Below are positions 12,526 to 14,186 of a DNA stretch of 14,186 nucleotides, in pieces. The stretch spans positions 1,157 through 15,342 of the forward strand of contig CARTQV010000012.1 of the NCBI GenBank assembly GCA_949070545.1. Reading direction: 5' to 3'. The stretch's first letter is position 1. Every line of letters begins with the position of its first letter. The notes beneath the pieces are model-generated. The model saw only the letters and a program-made list of their open reading frames with translations. It made no database searches and was not told the DNA's origin. The position numbers and the translations under genes are program-made. Source of the stretch: an uncultured Candidatus Saccharibacteria bacterium. Lineage in GTDB: Bacteria > Patescibacteriota > Saccharimonadia > Saccharimonadales > Saccharimonadaceae.

Positions 12526-12534
12526 ATTATAGCA
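12526..12534 (-). promoter_or_regulatory. Extended -10 promoter of the aldolase fusion gene
   Basis: Minus strand TTATGCTATAAT; TATAAT is at 12531-12526, with 6 nt to ATG 12519. The -35 region (about 12549-12554) overlaps that of RNA B. Confidence 0.75.
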
Positions 12535-12560
12535 TAACTAATTACAATTCAAACCGAATA

Positions 12561-12569
12561 TGCTACAAT
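12561..12569 (+). promoter_or_regulatory. Extended -10 promoter of RNA B
   Basis: TGC plus TACAAT (12564-12569), with ATTACA (12541-12546) 17 nt upstream as a possible -35. Predicted +1 is G12576, the first base of the closing stem. Confidence 0.75.
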
Positions 12570-12575
12570 AAAAAT

Positions 12576-12690
12576 GCTAAACCAAATAGTTAATCACGTC
12601 ATTTTAGGGCTGATGATGCGGCTATTTACGCAGTTTTGCCTTAGAATGGTAACTGTTTGGTTTAGCGACTAGTAAATAGTCGCATTTTTT
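12576..12690 (+). ncRNA. Structured RNA B (same architecture as RNA A)
   Basis: About 115 nt. Closing stem: 12576-12592 pairs with 12650-12666, 17 bp with one G-U. Internal loop: 7 nt on the 5' side (12593-12599) against one G (12649). Middle stem: CATTTTAGGGC (12600-12610) with GCCTTAGAATG (12638-12648), 11 bp with two G-U. Apical region: 27 nt (12611-12637) with TGCG and CGCA arms around GCTATTTA. The final GC of the closing stem (12665-12666) is also the start of the terminator hairpin. It has no plausible ORF. It precedes the pilin gene by about 50 nt and may be a free small RNA or an attenuator. Confidence 0.65.
12665..12690 (+). terminator. Terminator at the end of RNA B
   Basis: GCGACTA (12665-12671), loop GTAAA, TAGTCGC (12677-12683), A, then six T. 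Confidence 0.85.
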
Positions 12691-12706
12691 ATTACGTTTG
12701 CGGTTT

Positions 12707-12715
12707 TGCTAGCAT
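12707..12715 (+). promoter_or_regulatory. Possible own promoter of the pilin gene
   Basis: TGC plus TAGCAT just before the strong AAGGAGG ribosome site. The match to the -10 consensus is only 4 of 6. If real, RNA B is independent of the pilin mRNA. Confidence 0.3.
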
Positions 12716-12740
12716 ATTTTATTAATAATAAGGAGGATAT

Positions 12741-13307
12741 ATGAAAATTAAACATTTTGCTACCGCTAGCGTCATAGTGTTAGCTAGCTTGGTCGGGATT
12801 TTTGTGACCGCCAAGCCAACCTTCGCTGCATTTGATGCTGACAGTGAATGCCCGCATGCTTCGCTTTATTGGTTGAAACGGATTCATGAAATTAATTACC
12901 CCGAAACAGTCAAAAAGATAAACGAGCTTTCGAGCGGGAGCGATGCCGACAAAGCACAAGCCGTTAGACTAGAAGAACAGTGGAAAGCCAAAGCTGCAAA
13001 AGCGTACGATGGACCTGAGCCGAAAGATGCCGGAGACATCAAAAACGTTAATGATTGTAACCTTCAGAAAACGGATTATGACGCGATGGATACGCTGAAT
13101 ATCATCATTAATGTTGTCATCGGCCTCGTTGGTTTCGTGGCGGTCATAATGATCGTAATCGGCGGAATTACCTTCGCGACATCTCAAGGTGACCCAGCCA
13201 AAACCGAAAAGGGTCGAAAAACCCTCATCTTTGGTATCGTCGGACTTGTAGTTTCTCTGCTCGCATTTGCTATCGTGAACTTCGTCTTGAAGAATGTGTT
13301 CGCATAG
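12741..13307 (+). CDS. Type IV secretion system pilin-like protein (VirB2/TrbC-like, CPR type)
   Basis: 188 residues. Signal peptide MKIKHFATAS to about PTFA (29), a soluble segment of about 90 residues with cysteines C37 and C106, then two membrane helices (about 121-147 and 161-185) joined by a short polar loop SQGDPAKTEKGRK. This helix-loop-helix with a GDP(A)K-type loop is typical of the T4SS pilin family common in Saccharibacteria and other CPR genomes, related in layout to VirB2. The long soluble segment before the helices is larger than in classic VirB2. AAGGAGG about 7 nt before the ATG is the best ribosome site in the window, suggesting high expression. No other secretion genes are within view. 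RNA B lies immediately upstream, and a long hairpin and a terminator follow. Confidence 0.82.
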   Translation: MKIKHFATASVIVLASLVGIFVTAKPTFAAFDADSECPHASLYWLKRIHEINYPETVKKINELSSGSDADKAQAVRLEEQWKAKAAKAYDGPEPKDAGDIKNVNDCNLQKTDYDAMDTLNIIINVVIGLVGFVAVIMIVIGGITFATSQGDPAKTEKGRKTLIFGIVGLVVSLLAFAIVNFVLKNVFA

Positions 13308-13331
13308 CAGTCTAATAAGAACTCGCATAGC

Positions 13332-13368
13332 CTGTTCATAGCTGCTTTAAAAAAGCGGCTATGAACAG
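13332..13368. repeat. 17-bp hairpin without T-tract downstream of the pilin gene
   Basis: 13332-13348 pairs with 13352-13368 with a single G-T mismatch and an AAA loop. Neither strand has a T-run after it, so it is not a standard terminator. It may protect the 3' end of the pilin mRNA. Confidence 0.75.
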
Positions 13369-13397
13369 AAGTAGATCAAAAATAATACCCGAACAAC

Positions 13398-13428
13398 AAG
13401 AAACCCCGCTTCACGCAGGGTTTCTTTT
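13398..13428. terminator. Bidirectional terminator between the pilin gene and rpmA
   Basis: AAGAAACCC (13398-13406) pairs with GGGTTTCTT (13418-13426), followed by T on the plus strand. It can serve both converging genes. Confidence 0.8.
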
Positions 13429-13441
13429 ACATGTTTTCGGC

Positions 13442-13714
13442 CTAACGTACTTCAACACGTACGCGCGGCACGTTTTTTCCTGAAAAGTGACACTTTTTCG
13501 TTTTTACGAAGGTCACAACACCATCTTTCGCAGCGTGGATCGTAAAATTACGGCTCATATAAGTCCCCGGACCAGCAATCTTCGTCGCGCCAGTCTGACG
13601 AACCAAAACTTCGCCATTTCGAACTTTTTGGCCACCAAAGCGCTTCACGCCCAATCTCTGGCCAGCATTGTTATGGATGTTTTTGGCGGTTCCGCCAGCT
13701 TTAACGTGTGACAT
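13442..13714 (-). CDS. rpmA: 50S ribosomal protein bL27
   Basis: 90 residues of the bL27 family, whose N-terminus reaches toward the peptidyl-transferase centre. Seen: MSHVKAGGTAKN, then QRLGVKRFGGQKVRNGEVLVRQTGA, and the C-terminal beta part with FTIHAAKDGVVTF. The N-terminus begins directly at the AHKKAGG-equivalent, so there is no cleavable extension of the Firmicutes type. AAGGA about 9 nt before the ATG lies inside the end of the upstream gene. Only one base separates it from that gene's stop, so the two are co-translated. The usual partner rplU (bL21) is not beside it. Confidence 0.96.
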   Translation of the reverse strand: MSHVKAGGTAKNIHNNAGQRLGVKRFGGQKVRNGEVLVRQTGATKIAGPGTYMSRNFTIHAAKDGVVTFVKTKKCHFSGKNVPRVRVEVR

Positions 13715-13715
13715 G

Positions 13716-14186
13716 TTACTTTTTCCTTAAAACTATTATTTCTCGGGCTACCACCTGCTTGTCGCGATGATAAAGGAGATCCTCCTGTCCCGTATTTCTA
13801 AATCTCATTACATTATAGCCCAGTTCCTCTATTTCGTCAAGCAATTTTAGGCGTTTATAACTACCATCGGGCCTCAACCAAGCTGGTACCGCAATTACAA
13901 CAGGTGTCCTTGGCTGAATTTGTCCCGCTAAGTTCTTCAAAAACCCGCGAATAATCCTTCCGCACTCCTGTTCTTCATGCTTCAACTTCATCTCTGCTGG
14001 CGGAGTTGACATGGGCTGTCCAAGATAAGTTTCACAAGCCACCGCGTCAATCGGTAGCCACCACTTAAAGTTTGTCGCATCACCTTGAGAAATCTGGATT
14101 AGCTGTGGCTGGGCAAGCGCAGCCTGCCTGTTCACCTGTAGCCATTCAAGATTTTTCTTCGTATATTCTACCATTCGCTCGTTCAC
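13716..14186 (-). CDS. RNA/DNA methyltransferase-like protein, N-terminus outside window
   Basis: Partial: the frame is open to the right edge, so only the C-terminal 156 residues are visible. The start NERMVEYTKKNLEWL resembles the helix that follows SAM motif I in Trm11/UPF0020-type Rossmann methyltransferases. DATNF then matches the acidic motif III, and DAVACETYLGQP sits where these enzymes carry the catalytic (D/N)PPY-type motif, here varied to ETYLG. Later strands are VVIAVPAWLRPDG and a typical C-terminal ELGYNVMRFRNTGQEDLLYHRDKQVVAREIIVL. Probably a tRNA guanine-N2 or related methyltransferase, but the target is unproven. It overlaps the ribosome site of rpmA and is its operon partner. 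Confidence 0.65.
   Translation of the reverse strand: MNERMVEYTKKNLEWLQVNRQAALAQPQLIQISQGDATNFKWWLPIDAVACETYLGQPMSTPPAEMKLKHEEQECGRIIRGFLKNLAGQIQPRTPVVIAVPAWLRPDGSYKRLKLLDEIEELGYNVMRFRNTGQEDLLYHRDKQVVAREIIVLRKK

Noticed and set aside
1..14186. CRISPR array, insertion sequence or prophage
   Set aside because: No regularly spaced repeats, transposase, integrase or phage structural genes are visible. The only repeat pairs are hairpins and palindromes.

Overview
The window looks like a piece of a small, streamlined genome of a Candidate Phyla Radiation bacterium, most likely Candidatus Saccharibacteria (TM7). This is inferred from protein types, not from a marker gene. The signs are a two-helix pilin of the CPR type IV secretion family, a FISUMP-type C-terminal fragment ending in GFSLRCLAS, small secreted proteins with a C-terminal membrane anchor, divergent glycolytic enzymes, and short intergenic gaps. 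TGA is used as a stop codon, which argues against Gracilibacteria and SR1 (code 25).

Layout. 1-1800: two surface proteins on the plus strand. 1800-3540: a tRNA-rich stretch with tRNA-Val, tRNA-Lys and tRNA-Arg. Between them lie a headless FISUMP gene remnant, a perfect 24-bp palindrome, an orphan 112-residue gene and a YjbR-like gene. 3540-4460: a very short minus-strand transcription unit and a SAM methyltransferase. 4546-5727: a structured RNA (RNA A) followed by a third surface protein. 5800-7210, minus strand: tRNA-Glu, a slipin-type SPFH protein and a small membrane protein. 7278-9810: a pyk-pgk operon. 9861-10529: ribosomal protein bL25. 10612-12519, minus strand: a fusion of a PfkB-like domain to a class I fructose-bisphosphate aldolase. 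12576-13307: a second structured RNA (RNA B) followed by a T4SS pilin-like gene. 13442-14186, minus strand: rpmA (bL27) behind a truncated RNA-methyltransferase-like gene.

Metabolic theme: the aldolase fusion, phosphoglycerate kinase and pyruvate kinase together cover parts of upper and lower glycolysis. Surface theme: three anchored proteins and a pilin, two of them preceded by the paired RNAs.

The most interesting signals are not protein genes. (1) RNA A and RNA B share no obvious overall sequence, yet both start exactly where an extended -10 promoter predicts. Both fold into a long closing stem, a 5'-heavy internal loop, an 11-bp middle stem and a 27-nt apical region containing GCGGC, and both end in an intrinsic terminator that shares 2-3 nt with the closing stem. 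(2) Most promoters are of the TRTGNTATAAT type. For several genes the ATG lies 6-7 nt after the -10 box, so leaderless mRNAs are predicted. (3) A promoter-terminator unit of about 77 nt starts with a 14-codon leaderless ORF.
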